A stretch of DNA of 64,000 nucleotides from assembly GCF_001422325.1 (NCBI RefSeq), contig NZ_LMMR01000006.1:1-64000 (forward strand), given 5' to 3'. Each line of letters opens with the position of its first letter. Position 1 is the stretch's first letter. The notes below the pieces were generated by a model. The model worked only from the letters and a program-made list of their open reading frames with translations, did not search any database and was not told the origin of the DNA. This document shows, in pieces, positions 58,057 through 64,000 of the stretch. The translations under genes were made by a program, and so were the position numbers. The DNA is from Leifsonia sp. Leaf264. Lineage in GTDB: Bacteria; Actinomycetota; Actinomycetes; Actinomycetales; Microbacteriaceae.

Positions 58057-60171
58057 TTACTCGCCCTTGTTCTTCTGGACGATCTCGTCGGCGACTGCCT
58101 TCGGGACCTCCGAGTAGCTGTCGAACGTCATCGAGTACACGGCGCGGCCCGAGGTCTTCGAGCGCAGGTCGCCGATGTATCCGAACATCTCCGACAGGGG
58201 GACGTTGGCGCGAATGACCTTCACACCACTGGCGTCCTCCATGGACTGGATCTGACCGCGGCGCGAGTTCAGGTCACCGATGACGTCACCCATGTATTCC
58301 TCAGGGGTGCGCACCTCGACGGCCATGAGCGGCTCGAGCAGAACCGGGTTCGCCTTCCGAGCGGCTTCCTTGAAGCCCATCGAGCCGGCGATCTTGAACG
58401 CCATCTCCGAGGAGTCGACGTCGTGTGCGGCGCCGTCAAGCAGGCTTGCCTTGACGCCGACCATCGGGTATCCGGCCAGGATGCCGTACTGCATGGCGTC
58501 CTGGAATCCGGCGTCCACCGAAGGAATGTACTCACGGGGAACGCGTCCACCGGTGGTCTTGTTCTCGAACAGGTAGGTCTGCTCGGCCGTGACCTCGAGG
58601 GGCTCCAGCGCGAACTGGATCTTGGCGAACTGGCCCGATCCACCCGTCTGCTTCTTGTGGGTGTAGTCGTGACGCTCGACGGTCTTCTTGATCGTCTCGC
58701 GGTAGGCGACCTGGGGCTTGCCCACGTTGGCCTCGACGTTGAACTCGCGCTTCATGCGGTCGACCAGGATGTCGAGGTGCAGCTCACCCATTCCCTTGAT
58801 GACCGTCTGACCGGTCTCCTGGTTCTGCTCGGTGCGGAAGGTCGGGTCCTCCTCGGCGAGCTTCTGGATCGCAGTGCCGAGCTTCTCCTGGTCGGCCTTG
58901 GTCTTCGGCTCGATGGCGACCTCGATGACGGGCTCGGGGAAGGTCATCGACTCGAGCACGACCTGGTGGTCGGGGTCGCACAGGGTGTCACCCGTGGTCG
59001 TGTCCTTGAGGCCGATGACGGCGTAGATGTTGCCGGCGGTCACCGAGTCGACGGGGATCTCCTTGTTGGCGTGCATCTGGAAGATCTTGCCGATGCGCTC
59101 CTTCTTGCCCTTGGTCGAGTTGATGACCTGGGCGCCGGAGTCGAGACGACCCGAGTAGACGCGCACGTAAGTGAGGCGACCGAAGAACGGGTGCACGGCG
59201 ACCTTGAAGGCCAGGGCCGTGAACGGCTCGGCGGCATCCGCGTGACGCATGACGACCTTCTCCTCGTCGCGAGCGTCGTGCGCCTCGATGGCGGGGACGT
59301 CGAGGGGCGAGGGGAGGAAGTCGATGACGGCGTCGAGCATGGGCTGCACGCCGCGGTTCTTGAACGCGGAACCGCAGAGGACCGGGTAGATCTCCGAGTT
59401 GACGGTGAGCTTGCGGATCGCGGCCTTGATCTCGGCGACGGTCAGCTCCTCGCCACCGAAGTACTTCTCCATGAGGTCATCGCTGGTCTCGGCGACGGTC
59501 TCGAGGAGGAGGGTGCGGTACTCGGCAGCCTTCTCGACGAGGTCGGCGGGGATCTCCTCGATGGCGTACTTGGCGCCCATCTGGACGTCACCCTTGGCGT
59601 CTCCACGCCAGGTGAGTGCGCGCATCTCGATGAGGTCGACGACGCCCTCGAAGTTCGACTCGGAGCCGATCGGGAGCTGCAGCACCAGCGGCTTGGCGCC
59701 GAGGCGCTTCACGATGGTGTCGACGGTGAAGTAGAAGTCGGCGCCGAGCTTGTCCATCTTGTTGACGAAGCAGATGCGCGGGACGTTGTACTTGTCGGCC
59801 TGACGCCAGACGGTCTCGGACTGGGGCTCGACGCCCTCCTTGCCGTCGAAGACGGCGACGGCGCCATCGAGCACGCGGAGCGAACGCTCCACCTCGACGG
59901 TGAAGTCGACGTGTCCAGGGGTGTCGATGATGTTGATCTGGTTCTTGTTCCAGTAGCAGGTCACGGCGGCGGACGTGATCGTGATGCCGCGCTCCTTCTC
60001 CTGCTCCATCCAGTCGGTCGTCGAGGCGCCGTCGTGGGTCTCGCCGATCTTGTGGTTGACGCCCGTGTAGAACAGGATGCGCTCAGTTGTCGTCGTCTTG
60101 CCGGCATCGATGTGGGCCATGATGCCGATGTTGCGGACCTTGCTCAGGTCGGTGAGCACGTCTTGTGCCAC
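58057..60171 (-). CDS. fusA: Elongation factor G
   Basis: 704 residues. GTPase motifs [17 protein letters not shown] and NKMDKLG; domain IV tip and C-terminal [20 protein letters not shown]. Drives translocation. GTG start at 60171 with GGAGG seven bases upstream. 78 bp after rpsG, a gap with a hairpin and a T6 run. Confidence 0.98.
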   Translation of the reverse strand: MAQDVLTDLSKVRNIGIMAHIDAGKTTTTERILFYTGVNHKIGETHDGASTTDWMEQEKERGITITSAAVTCYWNKNQINIIDTPGHVDFTVEVERSLRVLDGAVAVFDGKEGVEPQSETVWRQADKYNVPRICFVNKMDKLGADFYFTVDTIVKRLGAKPLVLQLPIGSESNFEGVVDLIEMRALTWRGDAKGDVQMGAKYAIEEIPADLVEKAAEYRTLLLETVAETSDDLMEKYFGGEELTVAEIKAAIRKLTVNSEIYPVLCGSAFKNRGVQPMLDAVIDFLPSPLDVPAIEAHDARDEEKVVMRHADAAEPFTALAFKVAVHPFFGRLTYVRVYSGRLDSGAQVINSTKGKKERIGKIFQMHANKEIPVDSVTAGNIYAVIGLKDTTTGDTLCDPDHQVVLESMTFPEPVIEVAIEPKTKADQEKLGTAIQKLAEEDPTFRTEQNQETGQTVIKGMGELHLDILVDRMKREFNVEANVGKPQVAYRETIKKTVERHDYTHKKQTGGSGQFAKIQFALEPLEVTAEQTYLFENKTTGGRVPREYIPSVDAGFQDAMQYGILAGYPMVGVKASLLDGAAHDVDSSEMAFKIAGSMGFKEAARKANPVLLEPLMAVEVRTPEEYMGDVIGDLNSRRGQIQSMEDASGVKVIRANVPLSEMFGYIGDLRSKTSGRAVYSMTFDSYSEVPKAVADEIVQKNKGE

Positions 60172-60208
60172 GGGGAGTCCTCCGAAAAAAGTTGTTGGGG
60201 TGAAGATG

Positions 60209-60243
60209 GGCGGATGCCGCGACGGTGAGCCGCGGCATCCGCC
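60209..60243 (-). promoter_or_regulatory. Attenuator-like hairpin between rpsG and fusA
   Basis: 13-bp perfect stem GGCGGATGCCGCG / CGCGGCATCCGCC (60209-60221 with 60231-60243) and a nine-base loop, starting six bases after the rpsG stop codon. A run of six T lies about 20 bases further, just before the fusA Shine-Dalgarno site. Confidence 0.65.
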
Positions 60244-60249
60244 TGCCGA

Positions 60250-60720
60250 CTACCAGCGGTAGTGGGCGAATGCCTTGTTCGACTCGGCCATCTTGTGAGT
60301 GTCCTCACGACGCTTCACAGCGGCACCGAGGCCGTTGGACGCGTCGAGGATCTCGTTGGTGAGGCGCTCGGTCATGGTCTTCTCGCGGCGAGCCTTGGCG
60401 TAGCTGGTGAGCCAGCGCAGCGCCAGGGTGTTCGCACGGTGAGGCTTGACCTCGACGGGCACCTGGTAGGTGGAGCCACCGACGCGACGCGACCGGACCT
60501 CGAGGGTCGGGCGCACGTTGTCGAGTGCCTTCTTCAGGGTGACGACAGCGTCCTGGCCGTTCTTGGCCGAGACACCCTCGAGAGCGTCGTACACGATGCG
60601 CTCAGCGATGGCCTTCTTGCCATCCTTGAGGATCTTGTTGACGAGCTGGCTGACGATCGGGGCGCCGTAGACGGGGTCTGCGACGACGGGGCGCTTGGGC
60701 GCGGGTCCTTTACGAGGCAT
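60250..60720 (-). CDS. rpsG: Ribosomal protein S7
   Basis: 156 residues: [49 protein letters not shown], ending [15 protein letters not shown]. Normal length. Its first base overlaps the last base of rpsL. Confidence 0.98.
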   Translation of the reverse strand: MPRKGPAPKRPVVADPVYGAPIVSQLVNKILKDGKKAIAERIVYDALEGVSAKNGQDAVVTLKKALDNVRPTLEVRSRRVGGSTYQVPVEVKPHRANTLALRWLTSYAKARREKTMTERLTNEILDASNGLGAAVKRREDTHKMAESNKAFAHYRW

Positions 60721-61094
60721 TACTTCTTGTCCATCTTCGCTCCGTAGCGGCTACGCGCTTGCTTACGGTTCTTGACCGCCTGGGTGTCGAGTGCGCCGCG
60801 AACGATCTTGTAGCGCACACCGGGGAGGTCCTTCACACGACCGCCGCGCACGAGCACCATCGAGTGCTCCTGCAGGTTGTGACCCTCGCCGGGAATGTAG
60901 GCCGTGACCTCGGTTCCGTTGGAGAGCTTCACACGGGCGACCTTGCGGAGAGCCGAGTTCGGCTTCTTCGGCGTCGTCGTGTAGACGCGCGTGCAGACGC
61001 CGCGCTGCTGGGGGTTGGCCTTCAGGGCGGGAGCCTTGGTCTTCGAGACCTTCGGCGTGCGCCCCTTACGGACCAACTGCTGAATGGTTGGCAC
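60720..61094 (-). CDS. rpsL: Ribosomal protein S12
   Basis: 124 residues: [94 protein letters not shown]. The two lysines where mutations give streptomycin resistance (in TPKKPNSAL and near GHNLQEHS) are unmodified in sequence. GTG start at 61094 with AAGGAG six bases upstream. First gene of the str operon. Confidence 0.98.
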   Translation of the reverse strand: MPTIQQLVRKGRTPKVSKTKAPALKANPQQRGVCTRVYTTTPKKPNSALRKVARVKLSNGTEVTAYIPGEGHNLQEHSMVLVRGGRVKDLPGVRYKIVRGALDTQAVKNRKQARSRYGAKMDKK

Positions 61095-61429
61095 TATTTC
61101 TCCTTGTTGTGCTGCACGGTGACAGCTTGATGATTTGTTTCACATCACGACCCACCGGCATCGCAGACGAGCGACGCCTTTTGTATGGTGGGTATGCCGT
61201 GGGGGCAGCCCGTTCAGGGCTCCCTTCCCGCGTGGCCCTCGTCGCCCGTTCTCCGACCCGGCCGAAGCCGTGGCATGGAACGAGCGCGCACAGGAGCGCA
61301 CACCCTCCCCACTCTACCGCCCGGCGCACAGCCGGTCAAACGAGGGCCGACCTCTCACGGCGTCCGTTCAGACAGCGTGGATGCGGGGCTCACCATGAAT
61401 GCAACGCGCGGGGCGGCATCCGCATTCCG
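61095..61429. other. Intergenic region upstream of rpsL
   Basis: 335 bases. It must hold the str-operon promoter; TACAAA/CATACA near 61180-61187 (minus strand) are possible -10 boxes, but I found no convincing -35. No conserved gene is visible; the short open frames look like chance. Confidence 0.55.
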
Positions 61430-62089
61430 TCAGAGGCCGGGCCAGAGCGGGGAGTCGAGTTCCCGGTCGAGGTCGGCCAGGAGCTGCGCGATCTGCGGCT
61501 CGACGATGTCGCCGACGGCCTTCTCGATGCGGTCGCGATGCTGCACGAGTTCGACGCACACGCGACGACCGATCTGCTTGGCGTACTGGTCGGCGAGCTT
61601 GACCTCGGCGCGGATCGCCTCCTTCTCGGGCTCCGACAGCGGCTCGGGCGGAGGCGGAGCCTGCTCGGCCGCGGTCTGGCTGGCGAGCTCGCCGAGGGTG
61701 AAGAGGTAGGGCTGGCCCGGTTCCGGCTCCGGGTCGAGCTCGAGGCCGGCGACCTCGGGAGGCAGCCCCTCCCCCGGACGATACGGACGGTGCGCCTTGC
61801 GCTCCTCCGACAGCCGGATCTCACGGCGCAGCAACGGCAGGTTGCGGTCGGTGTAGTCGTCGACGGCGGAGTCGATGATGAGCTTCATGCGCATGGAGAG
61901 CGCGTGCTGCACGGCGTGCGGAACGTCGGTGGACAGGCCGGCCGCGGCGATGATCGGAGAGCCGAAGCAGCGGCGACAGAGTCGTGTGCGTGAGCGATGG
62001 GTGCCGGGGCGCCATTTTGGCAACCACCGGAGCCAGTTGTCGACTTCGTGGCTCACACGGGCTTCGATCGAGCCTTCCACGACTCTCAC
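61430..62089 (-). CDS. Conserved hypothetical protein with CxxC near the N-terminus
   Basis: About 219 residues. Region 31-50 has RSRTRLCRRCFGSPI (Cys38, Cys41), which could bind metal or form a disulfide. Then comes DVPHAVQHALSMRMKLIIDSAVDDYTDRNLPLLRREIRLSEERKAHRPYRPGEG, and a predicted helical C-terminal half (KEAIRAEVKLADQYAKQIGRRVCVELVQHRDRIEKAV) after a Pro/Glu linker. No membrane segment, no signal peptide. I do not recognise the family. GTG start at 62089; a second GTG three codons later (62080) follows a TACGGT box and may be the true start. Codon usage matches the neighbours. Confidence 0.65.
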   Translation of the reverse strand: MRVVEGSIEARVSHEVDNWLRWLPKWRPGTHRSRTRLCRRCFGSPIIAAAGLSTDVPHAVQHALSMRMKLIIDSAVDDYTDRNLPLLRREIRLSEERKAHRPYRPGEGLPPEVAGLELDPEPEPGQPYLFTLGELASQTAAEQAPPPPEPLSEPEKEAIRAEVKLADQYAKQIGRRVCVELVQHRDRIEKAVGDIVEPQIAQLLADLDRELDSPLWPGL

Positions 62090-62152
62090 CGTACCGTTCG
62101 GCGTGTGATTCCGGGGAGATTGGGCGCAACTCGCTGACGCGGGCGGGCTGCG

Positions 62153-62662
62153 TCAGTTGGCGCCGGGCTTCTCCCAAGGCCAGAGCGGACGCAGACCGCC
62201 GTGCAGTTGGCGGAGCAGTACGAGCAGGTAGAGCACGGCCGTCACGACGGCGAGCAGGAACACGACGAGGGTGAACAGGCGCAGGATGTGATGGCCGAGG
62301 AACAGCACCGCGTCCACCGCGTCGCCCGTCGTGGCGGAGTAGGCGAGGGCGCCGGCGAGCAGGTAGGCGGCGGTGGTGGCCACGCCCGTGGCGAGGATCG
62401 CCCACAGCGAGATGAAGCGCGAGGTCGCATCGACGCGGATGCCGACGACGATGAGGGCGCAGAACAGGACGACCGCCGCAGCAGCGACCATGAGCGGTCC
62501 GACCAGGGGGCCGGCATCCGTCTCGTCGATGACGGCGACATCTGTGATGAGGCTCGCGAACCCGAAGGCGCAGACGACAGCCGCGAGGAACGCCGCCAGC
62601 GCGAACACCGCGAGAGTGAGCACGATGCGGCGCGGGGCCTGCTGCGATGCGGGGACGGACAT
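62153..62662 (-). CDS. Conserved four-helix membrane protein, unknown function
   Basis: 169 residues with four membrane segments (IVLTLAVFALAAFLAAVVCAFGFASLI, VGPLMVAAAAVVLFCALIVVG, FISLWAILATGVATTAAYLLAGALAY, LFTLVVFLLAVVTAVLYLLVLL) and a basic C-terminus HGGLRPLWPWEKPGAN. ATG at 62662. No functional motif. 63 bp from the hypothetical gene downstream. Confidence 0.65.
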   Translation of the reverse strand: MSVPASQQAPRRIVLTLAVFALAAFLAAVVCAFGFASLITDVAVIDETDAGPLVGPLMVAAAAVVLFCALIVVGIRVDATSRFISLWAILATGVATTAAYLLAGALAYSATTGDAVDAVLFLGHHILRLFTLVVFLLAVVTAVLYLLVLLRQLHGGLRPLWPWEKPGAN

Positions 62663-62745
62663 GCTTTCAGGCTACGCGGGGTGGGAGCGGCATCCGCGGC
62701 TCGAAGCGGTGGCTGCATGCGTTCGGTGGTCGCCGAGAACGGAGA

Positions 62746-62781
62746 AAACCGCGGGTGCCAGTGAGTCGGCACCCGCGGTTT
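62746..62781 (-). terminator. Terminator after the 326-residue membrane protein gene
   Basis: 14-bp perfect stem AAACCGCGGGTGCC / GGCACCCGCGGTTT with an eight-base loop, followed by TTTC on the minus strand. It starts 58 bases after the stop codon. Confidence 0.8.
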
Positions 62782-62839
62782 CTGCGGTTTCGGTGGATGG
62801 CACCCGCGCGAGCTGCGTTCTCGCGGGGTCCTTCGGGGG

Positions 62840-63820
62840 CTAGCGGCTGAGGGTCGGGCCCTCGGCGAGAACGCGGTCGTACTCCTGGCGGGCGGCGACA
62901 TTGCGCTCGGAGACCTTGCGGCCGCGCGCGGAGATCCAGGCGCCGAACCAGATGGGGACCTCGCGGGCGATGACGGCGGCGCCGATCGCGAGCGGGTCGA
63001 ACCAGCGGTTGGCGAGGAAGGCGACCGACTCGTCGTAGGTGAGGTTCCACGCCCCGACCGTCAGCAGCGAGGCGCCGATGTAGGAGAAGTAGACCAGAAC
63101 TGCGCCGAAGAACGCACCGAGCACCCACGACCACCAGCCCGAACGGTTGATGATGGCCGACAGCAGGGCGAAGGCGAGGAAGAAGGCGATGATCGGCACG
63201 TAGAACACCGGGCGGACGGCGAAGTCCTGGAACGCCTGGGCGGCCCCGTCCCCGGTGAACACGCCTGCGGTGATGAGCGCGACGATCGAGTAGAGCAGTG
63301 CGAACACGGCTGTGGCGATGAGACCGACGAGGATGCCGAAGCCACGGTTGCCCTTGTCGACCGGCGGCGTGGGCGCCTGGACGTAGATGGGAGTGGCTGG
63401 CGCCGGGTAGGCGTCGTTCGGGTACTCCGCAGCCGGGGGCTCGGCGATGACGGGCTCGGCTGCGACGGCGGTGGCGCCGGCAGCGGCAGGGGCCGCGATC
63501 GTCGACGGGGAGACGTAGGGCTCGGGTTCGGCCGCGGAGTCGTAGTCGATGGGCTCCTCAGCGGGAGCGGCATCCGGAACAGTGTCGACGGCCGGAGCGA
63601 CATAAGCGGCGGCGGGTTCGGGCGCCGGCGGCTCGATGAGGGGCTCTGGCTCGACGACAGGCTCGGCCGCGGGCTCGGCCACCGGTGCTGCCGGGGTGTC
63701 GATGACCGTCGTGGCACCGGTCGGGGCGTCGACGGGTGCGTCGGCGACGTGGTTCGCCCCTGTGGTGGGCGCGGCCTCGGTCGTGGGCTCCTCAGCCCCG
63801 TTCGGCTCCGTCGTGCTCAT
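62840..63820 (-). CDS. Acidic/proline-rich protein with four-helix membrane domain
   Basis: 326 residues. The first 160 are a low-complexity, Glu/Pro/Ala/Val-rich cytoplasmic or extracytoplasmic tail without signal peptide. Then four membrane segments (GFGILVGLIATAVFALLYSIVALI, VFYVPIIAFFLAFALLSAIINRSG, WSWVLGAFFGAVLVYFSYIGASLL, PLAIGAAVIAREVPIWFGAWIS) and a basic end RGRKVSERNVAARQEYDRVL. The pattern is the same as a family seen in Microbacteriaceae, but I cannot name it. ATG at 63820 with GGAGG eleven bases upstream. Confidence 0.7.
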   Translation of the reverse strand: MSTTEPNGAEEPTTEAAPTTGANHVADAPVDAPTGATTVIDTPAAPVAEPAAEPVVEPEPLIEPPAPEPAAAYVAPAVDTVPDAAPAEEPIDYDSAAEPEPYVSPSTIAAPAAAGATAVAAEPVIAEPPAAEYPNDAYPAPATPIYVQAPTPPVDKGNRGFGILVGLIATAVFALLYSIVALITAGVFTGDGAAQAFQDFAVRPVFYVPIIAFFLAFALLSAIINRSGWWSWVLGAFFGAVLVYFSYIGASLLTVGAWNLTYDESVAFLANRWFDPLAIGAAVIAREVPIWFGAWISARGRKVSERNVAARQEYDRVLAEGPTLSR

Positions 63821-63845
63821 CTGGCGTACTCCTCCCGCGCCCAGC

Positions 63846-63883
63846 GGGCGCCCGTCGTTGCTCACACTAGCAACGGGGCGCCC
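63846..63883 (-). terminator. Hairpin after the partial gene at the right edge
   Basis: Stem of 8 plus 7 bp interrupted by a GT bulge on one side: GGGCGCCC..CGTTGCT and AGCAACG.GGGCGCCC, loop CACACT. It lies 31 bases after the stop codon at 63914 and 26 bases before the ATG at 63820. Confidence 0.55.
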
Positions 63884-63913
63884 GGTGGGGCGTTAGGCGT
63901 GCGGGTGGCGGCG

Positions 63914-64000
63914 TCAGCCGGCCGCAGCGGGTGCCGGAGCCGCCGCGCCGCCGCTCAGGTACACGTAGACGTAGCCGCTGATCGTGCTGTCGACGGCGGT
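63914..64000 (-). CDS. C-terminal fragment of an unrecognised protein (cut by window edge)
   Basis: The last 28 codons are visible: TAVDSTISGYVYVYLSGG then AAAPAPAAAG and TGA at 63914-63916. The start lies outside the window. No family can be assigned from this part; the stop is followed by a hairpin, consistent with a real gene end. Confidence 0.45.
   Translation of the reverse strand, partial: TAVDSTISGYVYVYLSGGAAAPAPAAAG

Noticed and set aside
58051-60228. 725-residue plus-strand open frame opposite fusA
   Set aside because: Shadow of fusA; dominated by Leu, Val, Asp and Gly, no domain.

Overview
This window comes from a high-GC actinobacterium, most likely of the family Microbacteriaceae. 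The evidence is the very GC-rich coding sequence, frequent GTG/TTG starts, TANNNT boxes placed for leaderless transcription, two IMP-dehydrogenase paralogues (GuaB and GuaB3), CIRCE control of groES, and the actinobacterial order rplM-rpsI-glmM next to glmS/coaA and alr-tsaE-tsaB-rimI-tsaD. The family assignment is inference; no rRNA or tRNA gene is visible.

Layout. Bases 1-170 hold the 3' end of an IS30-type transposase. Bases 277-7791 carry glpD, guaB3, an ABC-F ATPase, a PatB/MalY-type C-S lyase and guaB. Bases 8039-13600 are a branched-chain amino-acid ABC transporter: livH with an unusual secreted beta domain in front, then livM-livG-livF, and the binding lipoprotein facing them. A short paralogous lipoprotein and a RarD/EamA transporter follow. 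Bases 15775-17403 hold a lone groES under two CIRCE operators, divergent from a methyltransferase. Three small proline-rich or membrane proteins come next (17426-18943).

From 19047 to 30380 runs tsaD-rimI-tsaB-tsaE-alr-acpS-glmS (minus strand), coaA (plus), then glmM-rpsI-rplM-truA-rplQ. These genes supply the t6A tRNA modification, D-alanine and UDP-GlcNAc precursors, CoA and carrier-protein activation, and ribosomal proteins.

The rest is the ribosomal str-S10-spc-alpha region, all on the minus strand and read from right to left: rpsL-rpsG-fusA-tuf; rpsJ through rplO-secY-adk-map; then infA-rpmJ-rpsM-rpsK-rpoA-rplQ. It is interrupted twice. An 8-kb mannitol block (stand-alone EIIB, HPr, Enzyme I, mannitol EIICB, EIIA, mannitol-1-P dehydrogenase and a divergent PRD regulator) sits between map and infA. 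An acyltransferase/OsmC/DUF1275 trio sits between tuf and rpsJ. rpsN and rpsD are missing from their classical slots. Several ribosomal proteins carry long Ala/Lys or acidic tails. Beyond rpsL (61430-64000) lie uncharacterised actinobacterial genes.

No clearly new defence or biosynthetic system is present. The most interesting signals are the mannitol PTS block embedded in the ribosomal cluster, the LivH fusion, the double CIRCE, the hairpins sharing a CGGATG(C)/(G)CATCCG core, and the compact divergent leaderless promoter pair of glmS and coaA.
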